Assembly (NCBI RefSeq): GCF_028368975.1
Contig: NZ_JAQNDM010000002.1
Location: 2,428,007-2,492,006, forward strand
DNA: 64,000 nucleotides
Source: Stigmatella ashevillena
Lineage (GTDB): Bacteria > Myxococcota > Myxococcia > Myxococcales > Myxococcaceae
Direction: 5' to 3'
Under the pieces are notes generated by a model. That model was not told the origin of the DNA. It worked only from the letters and a program-made list of their open reading frames with translations, and did not search any database. Position numbers and translations under genes: made by a program. Positions 42,859 to 52,349 of this stretch are shown in pieces; the first letter of the stretch is position 1; every line of letters starts with the position of its first letter.

Positions 42859-44367
42859 TTAGCGGGATTTCCCCACTTCCATCCGCTCGACCGCCCGGGC
42901 ACACGCCACCTGGAGGCGGGCGGGGTTCAGGAAGAATGGCGTAGCGCGAGCCCTTCCCTCTTCCAGCGAGCGGAGCGCCCGGCGGTACTCCCCGGCGGCT
43001 TCCGGGAACTCCTCCCGCAGCTCCAGCATCATCCCCAGCAGGTACCGCGCCGCGGCCAGCTCCGGGTCCAGCGAGAGGCAGCGCCTCAGGTATTCCTCCT
43101 TCTGGACATCCGTCTCTCCCGCCCCCTCCAGGATCTGGGCAAACAGGGCGTCCGCCTCGGCGTGCATCAGTTCCAGCGAGGTCAGCGCCCCAGCCGGATC
43201 GAGGCCCCCTCCCCCCACGGACGGGAACCGCCCTGAATCGCGCAGGGCGACGGTGGCCAGAGAGGAAAAACGGCCCGAGTCCCGGGCGGGCACGGAGGGC
43301 ACGGCGGCGAAACGGCCCGAGTCCCGGGCAGGCACGGCCGACACCGTGGCGAAACGGCCCGAGTCCCGCCGGGAGTCGGCCATGGGCGCGGCGGAGGGGG
43401 CGACAGGCCCTCCCATATCCCGGGACCAGTCGCCCCCCAGAGCCGAAGGCGCCACGGTGGGAAAGACCCCCGAGTCTCGCCGCCGCTCGGAACGGGGCGG
43501 GGACGGCTCGGCCAGCAGGCTCCCGGAGGCAGGCAACCGCCGGGGCGGAGCCAGGTGAATGTCGAAGGTCCGGACGTAGAAGAACGCGTGCTCGCACCGG
43601 ATGATGCGCAAGCTCGGCGGGGCGTGGAGCAACGGCTCGGCGGCGGAGAGCACCAGGGTTCCCCCCGGCGCGAGCCGCTCGGCCAGTGCCTCCACCACGC
43701 GATCGAACGCCTCCGAGGTGAAGTAGATGAGGACGTTGCGGCAGAAGATGATGTCGAAGCCTTCCCCGTGGGCCGGGTAAGGCGCCTCCATCAGGTTGTG
43801 GAGCTGGAAGAGCGCGCGCCCGCGCAGCTCGGGCGCCAGGAAGGACCGGGCCCCCTCGGAGAGAAAGTAGCGATCGCGCACGGAGACCGGCAGCCGCCGC
43901 ACCTGCTCCGGATGGAAGGTCAGCGTCCGCGCACGGAGAAGGGCCTGCTCGGAGATGTCCGTCCCCAGCACCGAGCTGTTCGGATCCGCCCCCGCCTCAT
44001 CGAGCAGGATGAGCAGCGTGGCCACCTCCTCACCGGTGGCGCAGCCCGCGCTCCACACCCGCAGGGGCCGACCGGGGGAGCGGGCCACCAGCGGCTCCAG
44101 CACGTGCGTGCGGAAGGAGGCGAGCTGAACCTCGTCCCGGAAGAGATCCGTCTTGTGAACGGCGATGACGGAGATGAGGCTGGCCAGATCCGCGGCCCCC
44201 GAGGGGGACTGGAGGTGAAGCAGATATTGCTGCTCGGTGAGCGCGCCCCGGAGGACCGCCAGCCGCTCATCGAGCCGCCGACGTTGCGTGCCACTCAGCG
44301 CCATGCCCGACCGCGCGGAGATGAACGCGTGGAGGAGCGAGGCGGACTGAGAGGAGGGACCCTGCAT
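42859..44367 (-). CDS. cheR3: CheR-type chemoreceptor methyltransferase with repeat linker and TPR tail
   Basis: This 502-residue protein has a CheR domain (1-275), with the all-alpha N-terminal part, the SAM-binding motif VWSAGCATGEE, and FDIIFCRNVLIYF, all typical. It methylates glutamates on chemoreceptors. Next comes a linker (about 290-390) carrying five or more copies of a 14-residue unit with RDSGRF, then a C-terminal TPR-like segment (about 400-490). Start ATG at 44367 shares one base with the stop of cheB (TGATG). CheR proteins with C-terminal TPRs occur in other myxobacterial Che systems such as Frz. The symbol follows the Che3 context. Confidence 0.9.
   Translation of the reverse strand: MQGPSSQSASLLHAFISARSGMALSGTQRRRLDERLAVLRGALTEQQYLLHLQSPSGAADLASLISVIAVHKTDLFRDEVQLASFRTHVLEPLVARSPGRPLRVWSAGCATGEEVATLLILLDEAGADPNSSVLGTDISEQALLRARTLTFHPEQVRRLPVSVRDRYFLSEGARSFLAPELRGRALFQLHNLMEAPYPAHGEGFDIIFCRNVLIYFTSEAFDRVVEALAERLAPGGTLVLSAAEPLLHAPPSLRIIRCEHAFFYVRTFDIHLAPPRRLPASGSLLAEPSPPRSERRRDSGVFPTVAPSALGGDWSRDMGGPVAPSAAPMADSRRDSGRFATVSAVPARDSGRFAAVPSVPARDSGRFSSLATVALRDSGRFPSVGGGGLDPAGALTSLELMHAEADALFAQILEGAGETDVQKEEYLRRCLSLDPELAAARYLLGMMLELREEFPEAAGEYRRALRSLEEGRARATPFFLNPARLQVACARAVERMEVGKSR
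43230..43480 (-). repeat. 42-base tandem repeats encoding a 14-residue linker unit in cheR
   Basis: Units with CGGCCCGAGTCCCGGGC recur at a 42-base spacing within about 43265-43370; related, more diverged copies follow to 43480. Each codes for a 14-residue unit containing RDSGRF (or RDSGVF). This is a protein repeat, not a CRISPR array. Confidence 0.7.
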
Positions 44368-45419
44368 CAGCGCCCCACAGGGAGGGATTCGCCACGTGCC
44401 AGCTTCATCAACGAAGCGGCCACCTCGTCTCCGTGGATGAGGTAGTCCACCGCGTTGCGCTCCACGGCCGCGCCCGGCATGCCAAACACCACGCAGGACT
44501 CCTCGTTCTGGGCCACGGCGAGGCCGCCGGCCTGCTTGATGGCGTACATGCCCGCCGCCCCATCCTCGCCCATGCCGGTGAGGATGAGCCCCACCGCGCG
44601 CCGGCCGTAGGCCTTGGCCACGCTCTCCAGCAACACCGTGCCCGAGGGCATGTGCCCGTCGCGCTCTTCGCCTGGACGGAGCGCCACGCGCCCCCGGAAC
44701 GGGATGACCATGTGCGTGCCCGGCGGGGCGATCAGCACATGCCCCGGCATCAACAGCTCGCCATCCTGGGCCAGCCGCACCTTCAGGCGCGAGGCGTTGG
44801 ACAGCCAGCCCGCCAGGGACTCGGCGAAGGCGGCGTTGATGTGCTGGACGATGACGATGGGGGCGGGAAAGTCCGCGGGCAGCTCGGCCAGGAACCGGTG
44901 GAGGATTTGGGGCCCCCCCGTGGAGGCCGCCACCGCCACCACACCCATGTTCGCGGGGCCGACCGCAGGGCCCACGGGGCGCGAGGCGACCACCTTGCGC
45001 GAGCTGCGCACGTGGCGAATCACCCGCACCGAGGACAGCAGCTTCAGCTCCTTGGCCAGGTTCCAGGCTTCCAGCCCATCGTCGATGGAGGGCTTGACGC
45101 GCAACCCCAGCGCGCCCAGCTCCAGCGCCCGGCACGTCAGCTCGGGCGCCTGGTGCCGCGGGTCCGCCGTGAGCACCAGGATGGGCGTGGGGCACTCGGC
45201 CATGATGTGCTCGACCGCCGTGAGCCCGTCCATCACCGGCATGTCCACGTCCATGGTGACGACGTTGGGCCTCAGCTCCTTGACGCGGGCCACGGCCTCC
45301 TTCCCGTCAGCGCACATCCCGATGACCTGCAGGTCCGGGTCCTGGTTCAGTGCTTCGCTGATGAGCTGTCGGCAGATGAGTGAGTCATCGACCACCAGCA
45401 CCGACACTTTCTTGCCCAT
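44367..45419 (-). CDS. cheB3: CheB-type chemoreceptor methylesterase
   Basis: This 350-residue enzyme has a receiver domain (1-125, Asp in [13 protein letters not shown]) and a methylesterase domain with the catalytic Ser in AASTGGPQ, His in VQHINAAF and Asp in [10 protein letters not shown]. It removes methyl groups from chemoreceptors and also deamidates glutamines. The ATG at 45419 is preferred: it precedes the first receiver strand and gives the usual length. A TTG at 45461 with GAGGA upstream is a possible longer start. It ends in a TGATG junction with cheR. Confidence 0.9.
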   Translation of the reverse strand: MGKKVSVLVVDDSLICRQLISEALNQDPDLQVIGMCADGKEAVARVKELRPNVVTMDVDMPVMDGLTAVEHIMAECPTPILVLTADPRHQAPELTCRALELGALGLRVKPSIDDGLEAWNLAKELKLLSSVRVIRHVRSSRKVVASRPVGPAVGPANMGVVAVAASTGGPQILHRFLAELPADFPAPIVIVQHINAAFAESLAGWLSNASRLKVRLAQDGELLMPGHVLIAPPGTHMVIPFRGRVALRPGEERDGHMPSGTVLLESVAKAYGRRAVGLILTGMGEDGAAGMYAIKQAGGLAVAQNEESCVVFGMPGAAVERNAVDYLIHGDEVAASLMKLARGESLPVGR

Positions 45420-45486
45420 TTCCTGTGCATACCCCGTGCGCGCTCCCAGGAGTATACCCAATGCTCGCGCTGTCCTCAGGTGACCT

Positions 45487-47907
45487 TCAACCCAATAGCC
45501 GCTTCACCACATCCACCAGGTCCTGACGGACCAAGTCGCCCTTGGTGATGTAGCCATCCGCCCCGGCCGCCAACCCCCTCTGCCGGTCCTCCTCACCTCC
45601 TCGGGTTGTGAGAATGATGACAGGCAGCCGGTTCAGGGTTTCGTGGCTCTTGAGCTGCCGGGTCAGTTCCAGCCCATCCAACCCAGGCATTTCCAGGTCC
45701 GTTACCACCAGATCCGCCGGAGAATGGGACAGGGTGTGCAGGGCCTCGGCGCCATCCGAGGCCGTGGTGATGTCATACCCGACCGCTTCCAGCAGGGCGG
45801 AGATGAGCTCCCGGGTCAGGGGTGAGTCATCCACGACCAGGATGCGACGGCGCTGGACATGGGGGGCGCGCGCCAGGGTGCGCTGCAACTTCAGGGCACC
45901 GGAGCCGTGGGCGCTGGCGGTCAGGTAGGCAGCCGACAGCACCATCGCCAGCTTGCCGTCCGCCAGGGTGGTGGCGCCGGAAAGGTGGGCAAACCGGCCC
46001 AGCAGGCCGCGCAGGGGCAGGATGGCCTGCACGCGCTCCTCGAGCACGCGCTCCACGGCCAGGGCGGCGGTCACCCCCTGGCTGCGCACCACGAGCACCA
46101 GTTCCCCGTCGTTCGGAGGCCGTTCCGGGGCCAGCCCCAGCACGGAGGAAAGGTGCGCGAAGGGCAGCACCCTCCCCTCCACATCGAGCGTGGGCCGTCC
46201 TGCGACCTCTCCCAGCGAGGCCAAGTCCAGCTTGAGCGCCTGGGAGACATGGGTGGCGCTCAGGGCCAACGTCTCCTCGCCCACCTTCACGAAGAGCAGG
46301 GGCGCCACGGTGAGGGACACGGGGACGCGCACCTCGAAGATGGTGCCCACCCCCACCGCGGAGGCCACGCTCGCATCCCCGCCCAGCCCCTGCACCGCGC
46401 TGCGCACGGCATCCAACCCGACCCCTCGGCCCGACAGGTCCGTGGCCACTTCCCGGGAGGAGAACCCGGAAAGGAAGACGAGATCCCTCGCCGCCGCGTC
46501 ACTGAGCGCGCTGGCGGCGGACTCGTCCAGGAAGCCCCGGCGCACCGCCACCCGGCGCAGCATGACCGGGTCCAGCCCCATGCCATCGTCCTCCACGCGC
46601 AGGACGATGCGGTTGCCCTCGCGTGCGGCGCGCAGCGTCAAACACCCCTTGGGCCGCTTTCCCGAGGCGACGCGGTCCACGCGCGTCTCCAGGCCGTGGT
46701 CCAGCGCGTTGCGAATCAGGTGGAGCAACGGCTCGCGGAGGGCCTCCACCACGGCCCGGTCGGCGCGCGTGTCCTCGCCATCCACCACCAACTCCACTTC
46801 CTTGCCCAGCTCGCGCGCCAGGTCTCTCACCACGCGGGGATAGGGCTCGAAGAGGACCGAGAGCGGCAACATGCGGATGCGGTGCACCTCCTCCACCGCC
46901 TGCCCCAGGTCGCGCAGCTCCTCGTTGGCCAGGAGCTTCGCCTCGCGGTGAAGCTCGGCGGCCAGCTCCTTGGCCCTGCCCAAACGTGCCGCCAGCGCGG
47001 CGCCCAGGGGGCCCATGTCCTCGGCCTCGCGCGCCATCAAGGTCAGCTCGCGGGTCAGTTGCAGCCTGCGGGCATTGGCCAACTCGCGCCTCCGGGCCAC
47101 ATGCGAGAGGTTGGTGGCCGCGCTGGTGAGCAGGTCCAGGCTCTGCGCATCGATGCGGATCGAACCATCCGCCCGGACATCCTGCGACCGGGGCGCCGGG
47201 GCCCGGGAAGCCGCCGGTTTCGTGGGGTCCGGCATTCGCGGGATGTTCTCCGCGACGAGGTGGGTGGCAGGCCCCGCGAGGCTGGCGCTCGCGGAAGGCT
47301 CCGGGACCTTCTCCCGGATCGGCAAGGGCACGGGCGTCCACAGGGCGGCCCCCGCGCCGGGCCCTCCCCGTGGCTCCAAGACCTTGTTCGTCACCAAGGC
47401 CCGGGGAGGAGGCACCGGGGCGGTGCTCCCAGGCGAGGGGGCCGGGGGACGCGAGGGGATGTCCGCGGGCAGCCGGACGGACTCGGTCGAGGCCTCCTCG
47501 GACCGGGGCGCCACCAGGAAGCGGCCCTGCTCCAGGCGGGTGCGCTCCCGGAGGACGGCCACCAGCTTCTCCACCTCGGGGAAGTCCTCGGAGGCCACCA
47601 TGCCCGACAGGGCGCTCACCGCGTCCGAGCACTTCAGGAGTGCGTCGGCGGACTCATGCGAGAAGGCGTACTGGACGGGCTCGATGGCGCGGACCAGCTC
47701 CTCCATCTCGTGCACCAGCGTGTTGATGCGATCGAAGCCCATCATCCGGGCCTCGCCCTTGAGGCCATGGAGATCCCGGAGCACCTTGCGCCCCGTCTCC
47801 ACATCGCCTCCGGACTCCAGCGTGAGGATGAAGGCGCTGATGCGCCCCAACCGCTCCTCCACCAGTTCCCGGAACTTCTTCAGCAGGCGGTCGCGCGGTG
47901 TCGTCAC
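45487..47907 (-). CDS. cheA3: Hybrid CheA histidine kinase with C-terminal receiver domain
   Basis: This 806-residue kinase has an HPt domain (His47 in [11 protein letters not shown]), a Pro/Ala-rich linker instead of a recognisable P2 (130-245), a dimerisation P3 domain, an ATPase domain (N-box [12 protein letters not shown]1 EDDGMGLD, G2 [11 protein letters not shown]), a CheW-like P5 domain (about 520-660) and a receiver domain (about 690-806) with [12 protein letters not shown]. The fused receiver replaces a separate CheY; no cheY is in this operon. In M. xanthus CheA3 modulates CrdA phosphorylation. The start is GTG at 47907, overlapping the MCP stop by four bases (GTGA). Confidence 0.9.
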   Translation of the reverse strand: MTTPRDRLLKKFRELVEERLGRISAFILTLESGGDVETGRKVLRDLHGLKGEARMMGFDRINTLVHEMEELVRAIEPVQYAFSHESADALLKCSDAVSALSGMVASEDFPEVEKLVAVLRERTRLEQGRFLVAPRSEEASTESVRLPADIPSRPPAPSPGSTAPVPPPRALVTNKVLEPRGGPGAGAALWTPVPLPIREKVPEPSASASLAGPATHLVAENIPRMPDPTKPAASRAPAPRSQDVRADGSIRIDAQSLDLLTSAATNLSHVARRRELANARRLQLTRELTLMAREAEDMGPLGAALAARLGRAKELAAELHREAKLLANEELRDLGQAVEEVHRIRMLPLSVLFEPYPRVVRDLARELGKEVELVVDGEDTRADRAVVEALREPLLHLIRNALDHGLETRVDRVASGKRPKGCLTLRAAREGNRIVLRVEDDGMGLDPVMLRRVAVRRGFLDESAASALSDAAARDLVFLSGFSSREVATDLSGRGVGLDAVRSAVQGLGGDASVASAVGVGTIFEVRVPVSLTVAPLLFVKVGEETLALSATHVSQALKLDLASLGEVAGRPTLDVEGRVLPFAHLSSVLGLAPERPPNDGELVLVVRSQGVTAALAVERVLEERVQAILPLRGLLGRFAHLSGATTLADGKLAMVLSAAYLTASAHGSGALKLQRTLARAPHVQRRRILVVDDSPLTRELISALLEAVGYDITTASDGAEALHTLSHSPADLVVTDLEMPGLDGLELTRQLKSHETLNRLPVIILTTRGGEEDRQRGLAAGADGYITKGDLVRQDLVDVVKRLLG

Positions 47908-49715
47908 CCGTCACCCCGCGGCGGAACCTGTCCAATCTGAAACCGCTCCACCACGGCCCGCAGGTCCAGCGCGAGGACGAGCAGATCCCCATTGGCGGTG
48001 CTCACCTGCTTGGTGGCGTTGAGGCTCTGCTGGGTGATGCGCAGAATGTCCGCCATGGTGTCGGCGAGCTGGTCGGTGCCCGTCTGCTGCTGCTGGGTCG
48101 CCAGGGAGATGGAGCGCACCGCATCCGACGTCTGACTGGCCAGCTCGACGATCTGCTTGAGCGACTCGGAGACATGCTGCGCCAGCAGGGTTCCCGTCTC
48201 CGTGGCGCGCACCCCTCCGTCCGTGGCCGCCACCGCCGCGCGGGAGGCCTCGCGAACCTCCTCGATGAGCCCTTCGATCTCCTTGGTGGACTCGAGCACG
48301 TTCTCGGCGAGCCGCCGCATCTCCGCGGCCACCAGCGAGAACCCCCGGCCCACCTCCCCCGCCTTCGTGCCCTCCAGCTCCGCGTTGAGCGCCAGCAGGT
48401 CCGACTTGTCGGCCACGCCGTTGATGAATTCGACGATCTTGCCGATCTGCTGCACCCGCTTGTTCAACCGGTTCACCGCCGAGGCGATGGCCTGGTTGTC
48501 GTTGCGCATGCGGCCCATGGAGGCCAGGAAGGCCTCGGCACTGCCCTGACCGGCCTCCGCCGCGGAGAGCGTGCGATGGGCGATCTCCGACACGGAGCCG
48601 GCGTTCTCGGCGATCTGCCGCGCGCTCCGAGCCAGCTCTTCCGTGGTGGCGCTCGTCTCGTCCAGGGAGCTGGCCTGCTCCGAGGCCCCAGCCTCATAGC
48701 GGCCCGAGGTGGCGAGGATCTCCTCGGTGGTGGAGCTGATCTGCGCCCCCGCCCGCTGGAGCTGCGACAGCACATCCGCCAGGTGCGCCCGCATCATCGC
48801 GAAGGCAGCGGAGACGGCCCACACCTCGTCCTCGGCGGGGATGAGGTGCGGGGCGGCCAGATCGCCCGCGGCGATGCGCCGCGCCTCGTCCGCCAACTGG
48901 CGGATGGGACGCCCCAGCAACGTGCCGCCCAGATACGCGGTGGTGAGCGCTAGCGCGAAGACGAGCAGGCACAGCACCCCGCCCGAAACGAAGGCATCCG
49001 CCTGCAGCGCCTGGGCACGCTCCGCCTGAAGCGACGCAGGGGAGGTGAGCACGCGCTCGTAGGCCTGATCCGCCAGGGCGGAGGCCAGCCGCGAACAGAA
49101 CACGGCGGGCGTCACCACGGAGATGACGGTGAAGAGCACCAACCGCCCGCGGATCTGCGCCCGCTGCGGCATGGCGGCGATCACCTGGGATTGGCTCAGG
49201 CCCAGGTCCGTCAGCCACAGCATCACCTGGCGCGCCCGCAAGGTCACCAAGCAGTGCACCAGCAACGAGGTGATGGGACCAAAGAGCACGCCCAGGCCGA
49301 CAATGCCCAGCCCGGCGCTCCAGCCGCCGCCCCCCACCATGCCCACCACCGCGCCCAGCAACACGGAGCACACCAACCAACTGAGGAGCGATTTGACGAA
49401 GGTGGCGTCCGCCACGCTGGTCGCCTCGACCATGGCCCGGGACAGACGCTCCTGGGACGGGGGCACCTCTCCCCGCTCCAGGCTGCGCAGGGCGCGCAGG
49501 CGCCGCAGCAGCATGGCGACCCCGGTCACCGTCGCAATGGCGCACAGCACCGTGCCCAGCCCCACGAACAGGTGGAACATGCCGATCAGCCGGTCGCCCA
49601 GCGTGAGCCAGGCGTAATGGCACGACAGCGCCACCCCAATGGCCGTGGCCAGGGGCACGGGGGCAATCAGGCGCAGACTGAAAGAGGCCCGCTGGCGGGC
49701 ACGGTGCTCGCTCAT
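47904..49715 (-). CDS. Six-TM methyl-accepting chemotaxis protein (Mcp3-type), distal copy
   Basis: This 603-residue receptor differs from classic MCPs: its N-terminus has six membrane helices (about 14-38, 45-70, 106-130, 133-158, 190-212, 242-268) with no large periplasmic domain, then a HAMP-like domain (270-325) and the cytoplasmic signalling coiled coil. The hairpin tip reads LLALNAELEGTKAGEVGRGFSLVA instead of the usual AVEAARAGE. It is a close paralogue of the next gene (49720-51519), and long parts of the tip region are almost identical in DNA. It lies four bases after the first MCP. Input probably comes from the membrane or from partner proteins. Confidence 0.88.
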   Translation of the reverse strand: MSEHRARQRASFSLRLIAPVPLATAIGVALSCHYAWLTLGDRLIGMFHLFVGLGTVLCAIATVTGVAMLLRRLRALRSLERGEVPPSQERLSRAMVEATSVADATFVKSLLSWLVCSVLLGAVVGMVGGGGWSAGLGIVGLGVLFGPITSLLVHCLVTLRARQVMLWLTDLGLSQSQVIAAMPQRAQIRGRLVLFTVISVVTPAVFCSRLASALADQAYERVLTSPASLQAERAQALQADAFVSGGVLCLLVFALALTTAYLGGTLLGRPIRQLADEARRIAAGDLAAPHLIPAEDEVWAVSAAFAMMRAHLADVLSQLQRAGAQISSTTEEILATSGRYEAGASEQASSLDETSATTEELARSARQIAENAGSVSEIAHRTLSAAEAGQGSAEAFLASMGRMRNDNQAIASAVNRLNKRVQQIGKIVEFINGVADKSDLLALNAELEGTKAGEVGRGFSLVAAEMRRLAENVLESTKEIEGLIEEVREASRAAVAATDGGVRATETGTLLAQHVSESLKQIVELASQTSDAVRSISLATQQQQTGTDQLADTMADILRITQQSLNATKQVSTANGDLLVLALDLRAVVERFQIGQVPPRGDG

Positions 49716-49719
49716 CGGC

Positions 49720-51519
49720 TCACCCTTCCCGTCCCGCGATGTGGAAGCGGTCCACCACGAGCTTCAAGTCCCTGGCCAGCGAGGACAGGTCGCTGTTGGC
49801 GGCCACCATCTGCTTGGTCGCCGCGGCGTTCTGCTCGGTGACCCGGAGGATGTCGCCCATGGCGGCGGCGAGCTGGTCGGTGCCCGTCTGCTGCTGCTGC
49901 GTTGCCAGGGAGATGGAGCGCACCGCGTGAGACGTCTGCCGCGCCAACTCCAGAATGAGGCTCAGGCTCTCATCCACCTGGGCCGCCAGCAGGGTGCCCG
50001 CGTCGGTCGTCTTCAGTCCTGCCTCCGTGGCCATCACCGCCGCATGGGTGGCGTCGCGAATCTCCTCGATGAGCTGCTCGATGGTCCTCGTGGAGCGGAT
50101 GACGTTCTCGGCGAGCCGTCGCATCTCCGCGGCCACCAGCGAGAACCCCCGGCCCACCTCTCCGGCCTTCGTGCCCTCCAGCTCCGCGTTGAGTGCCAGC
50201 AGGTCCGACTTGTCGGCGATTTCGTTGATGAACTCCACCACCTTGCCGATCTGCTGCACCCGCTTGTTGAGCCGCACCACCGCATCCGCGATGGACTGGT
50301 TGTCCTCTTTCATCCGCTGCATGGCGGTGAGGAAGGCGGCCGCGTTGCGCTGGCCTCCCTGGGCGGCGGCGAAGGTGCGCTCGGCGATACCGGCCACGGA
50401 CTCGGCGTTGCCGGCGATCTGCTGGGCGCTCCGGGCCAGCTCCTCCGTGGTGGCGCTCGTCTCGTTCAGGGAGCTGGCCTGCTCATCGGCGCCTGTCTCC
50501 TGCTCGCCGGAGGTGGCCACCAACTGCTCGGTGGTGCTGGAAATCTGCATGCCCGCCCGCCGCATCTGCGCCAGCGCCTGGCCCAACTGGGCCTGCATCT
50601 GCACGAAGGCGGCCGAGGCCGACCACATCTCATCCTCGGCGGGGATGACGCGCGGCGGGCGCAGGTCTCCCCGGGCAATGCGGGTGGCATCCTCGGTGAT
50701 GGCTTGCAGCGGCTCGGCCAGGACAGCGCCCCCCGCGTACGCCGTGCTCAACACCAGCAAGATGACGAGCGCCGACAGCAACCCCATGGCCAGTCCACTC
50801 TCGCCCCGCGACTGGGCAATCACCGCCGCCTGCGCCTGGGGATCCTGCACTTGAACCATCTGCTCCAGCACCCGCACCGAGCGGTGGATGGTCAGGTCCA
50901 GGATGAAGATGGAGGGGCTCAGCACGGCGATGGCGGTGAAGAGGACCAGCCGCTGACGGACCTTCTGCCTCCGGGGTGGCACCGCAGCGATGAACTCCAG
51001 CGCCGACAGCCCCTCGTCCGCGATGCGCTCGGCGGCCTTGCGGCTGCGGCGCACCACCAGCAGGTACACGAGCAGCGCGCTCAGGGGCGCCAGCGACATG
51101 CCCACCAGGGCGATGCGCAGGCCCACCCGCCACGCCGCATCCGCCAGGGGAGGAAAGAGCGCGGCCACCAGCAACACGCCCCCCATCCACCCTTGAAGCG
51201 TGAACCAGAAGCACCGCTCCGGAAGGGCCCGCGCCTCCTGAAGGGCCTCGCGCAGGTGCTGCTGCTGCTGAGGCAGGCGGCCCCGCTCCAGCGCCCACAG
51301 CACCTTCAAGGCACGGCGCTCCAGCGCCGCGACAAGCCCCAGGGCGAGCGCAACGGCCACCGCCACCAGCCCCAGGAAGGGTCCCCAGGCCGGGGGCGCG
51401 TCGATCGCGCTCGACAGCGGCCCATACACCAGCACGAGGACCAGGCCCAACCCTCCCGTCACCCAGGAGGGCTGCGCCATCCAGCGCGCCAGCCCCTTCA
51501 AACTCGACACGGAGCTCAT
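49720..51519 (-). CDS. Six-TM methyl-accepting chemotaxis protein (Mcp3-type), proximal copy
   Basis: This 599-residue receptor is a tandem paralogue of the downstream gene, with the same six-helix N-terminus, HAMP-like domain and tip sequence ELEGTKAGEVGRGF. The ATG at 51519 overlaps the stop of the short CheW-like gene (ATGA). Sequence conservation is highest in the tip and drops in the membrane part, so the two receptors probably have different inputs but the same CheA/CheW contacts. In M. xanthus the pair is called Mcp3A/Mcp3B; I cannot say which copy is which. Confidence 0.88.
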   Translation of the reverse strand: MSSVSSLKGLARWMAQPSWVTGGLGLVLVLVYGPLSSAIDAPPAWGPFLGLVAVAVALALGLVAALERRALKVLWALERGRLPQQQQHLREALQEARALPERCFWFTLQGWMGGVLLVAALFPPLADAAWRVGLRIALVGMSLAPLSALLVYLLVVRRSRKAAERIADEGLSALEFIAAVPPRRQKVRQRLVLFTAIAVLSPSIFILDLTIHRSVRVLEQMVQVQDPQAQAAVIAQSRGESGLAMGLLSALVILLVLSTAYAGGAVLAEPLQAITEDATRIARGDLRPPRVIPAEDEMWSASAAFVQMQAQLGQALAQMRRAGMQISSTTEQLVATSGEQETGADEQASSLNETSATTEELARSAQQIAGNAESVAGIAERTFAAAQGGQRNAAAFLTAMQRMKEDNQSIADAVVRLNKRVQQIGKVVEFINEIADKSDLLALNAELEGTKAGEVGRGFSLVAAEMRRLAENVIRSTRTIEQLIEEIRDATHAAVMATEAGLKTTDAGTLLAAQVDESLSLILELARQTSHAVRSISLATQQQQTGTDQLAAAMGDILRVTEQNAAATKQMVAANSDLSSLARDLKLVVDRFHIAGREG

Positions 51520-51890
51520 GCGGCCTCCCGAGGGGAACCCGCGAGAAAGTGCTCGAACTCCACCAGGCTCACCAGCGGCCAGAGCAGGCCCCGCACCAGG
51601 AGAAACCCCTTCAGGCTTCCTCCCGCGGCGCGGGAAAGCACGGCGGGCATGTCCAGGATCCGATGGACTTCGGTGTCGATCTCCAGCGTGTCCACGCCCA
51701 CCACCTCTCCCGAGCGGGAGAGGAGCACCCGAACCGGATTCGAGTTGCCCCCGAAGGCCAGGCCCGCGGACCGCGAGCGCCCGGCATGCATCGAGGGAAG
51801 ATCAATCACCGACACGTCCTGAGCCAGGAACGCGATGCGATCGGGACCGGCATGGCACAAGAGGATGCCGGAGACGCGCTGGGCCAACAT
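51516..51890 (-). CDS. Short CheW-like protein
   Basis: This 124-residue protein is shorter and more diverged than CheW. The C-terminal half is recognisable (VVGVDTLEIDTEV, GFLLVRGLLWPLVSL), matching the second barrel of a CheW fold; the first half is weak. It overlaps both its neighbours by one codon or less, so it is part of the operon. It may be an alternative coupling protein, a CheW-array interface modulator, or a decaying duplicate. Family membership is plausible but not certain. Confidence 0.7.
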   Translation of the reverse strand: MLAQRVSGILLCHAGPDRIAFLAQDVSVIDLPSMHAGRSRSAGLAFGGNSNPVRVLLSRSGEVVGVDTLEIDTEVHRILDMPAVLSRAAGGSLKGFLLVRGLLWPLVSLVEFEHFLAGSPREAA

Positions 51891-51893
51891 GGC

Positions 51894-52328
51894 TCACGCC
51901 CCCTGGCTGAGATAATCGAACAGCCCTTCGGGCTCGATGACCGCCACATCCCGCTGGGCCCCCTTGGCGGGGCCTCGCAGGTGGACGTGCACACCGCTGG
52001 CGCCCAGCGGCTCCAGGGAACCCGTCACCGGGGAGACCCCCGCGACGGTGCTGGCGGTCAGCGCCAGGGTGCCCCGCGGCAGGCGGACCAACACCGCCCG
52101 CCGCGTGGACTGGCTGCCCTTGCCCACCAGCAACCCGATGTCGACCACCGGGATGACCTCTCCCCGATGGGCAAACACCCCCAACAGGTGAGCGGGAGAG
52201 CCGGGTACCCGCGTCAGCTCCGGGAAGGTAACCACCTCCGCCGCGCTCTCCGCAGGCACCGCATACCAGCTGCTCCCACATGCAAATACAAGGTAGGACT
52301 GTCTCGCTTCAGGCTCGATGAGGCCCAT
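51894..52328 (-). CDS. cheW3: CheW chemotaxis coupling protein
   Basis: This 144-residue protein has the CheW fold: YLVFACGSSWYAVPAESAAEVV, then GVFAHRGEVIPVVDIGLLVG, which is the highly conserved receptor-binding turn. It couples receptors to CheA in the cytoplasmic array. ATG at 52328 lies 21 bases after the crdB stop. It is the second gene of the operon. The second CheW-like protein follows after three bases. Confidence 0.9.
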   Translation of the reverse strand: MGLIEPEARQSYLVFACGSSWYAVPAESAAEVVTFPELTRVPGSPAHLLGVFAHRGEVIPVVDIGLLVGKGSQSTRRAVLVRLPRGTLALTASTVAGVSPVTGSLEPLGASGVHVHLRGPAKGAQRDVAVIEPEGLFDYLSQGA

Positions 52329-52349
52329 CGCGCGACAGCCTACCTCAGA

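Noticed and set aside
43265-43480. Regular short repeats resembling a CRISPR array
   Set aside because: Copies are directly abutting 42-base units in frame within cheR; there are no spacers and no cas genes.
45859-47940. A 693-residue plus-strand frame opposite cheA
   Set aside because: Antisense shadow with no motif; cheA has every catalytic motif on the other strand.
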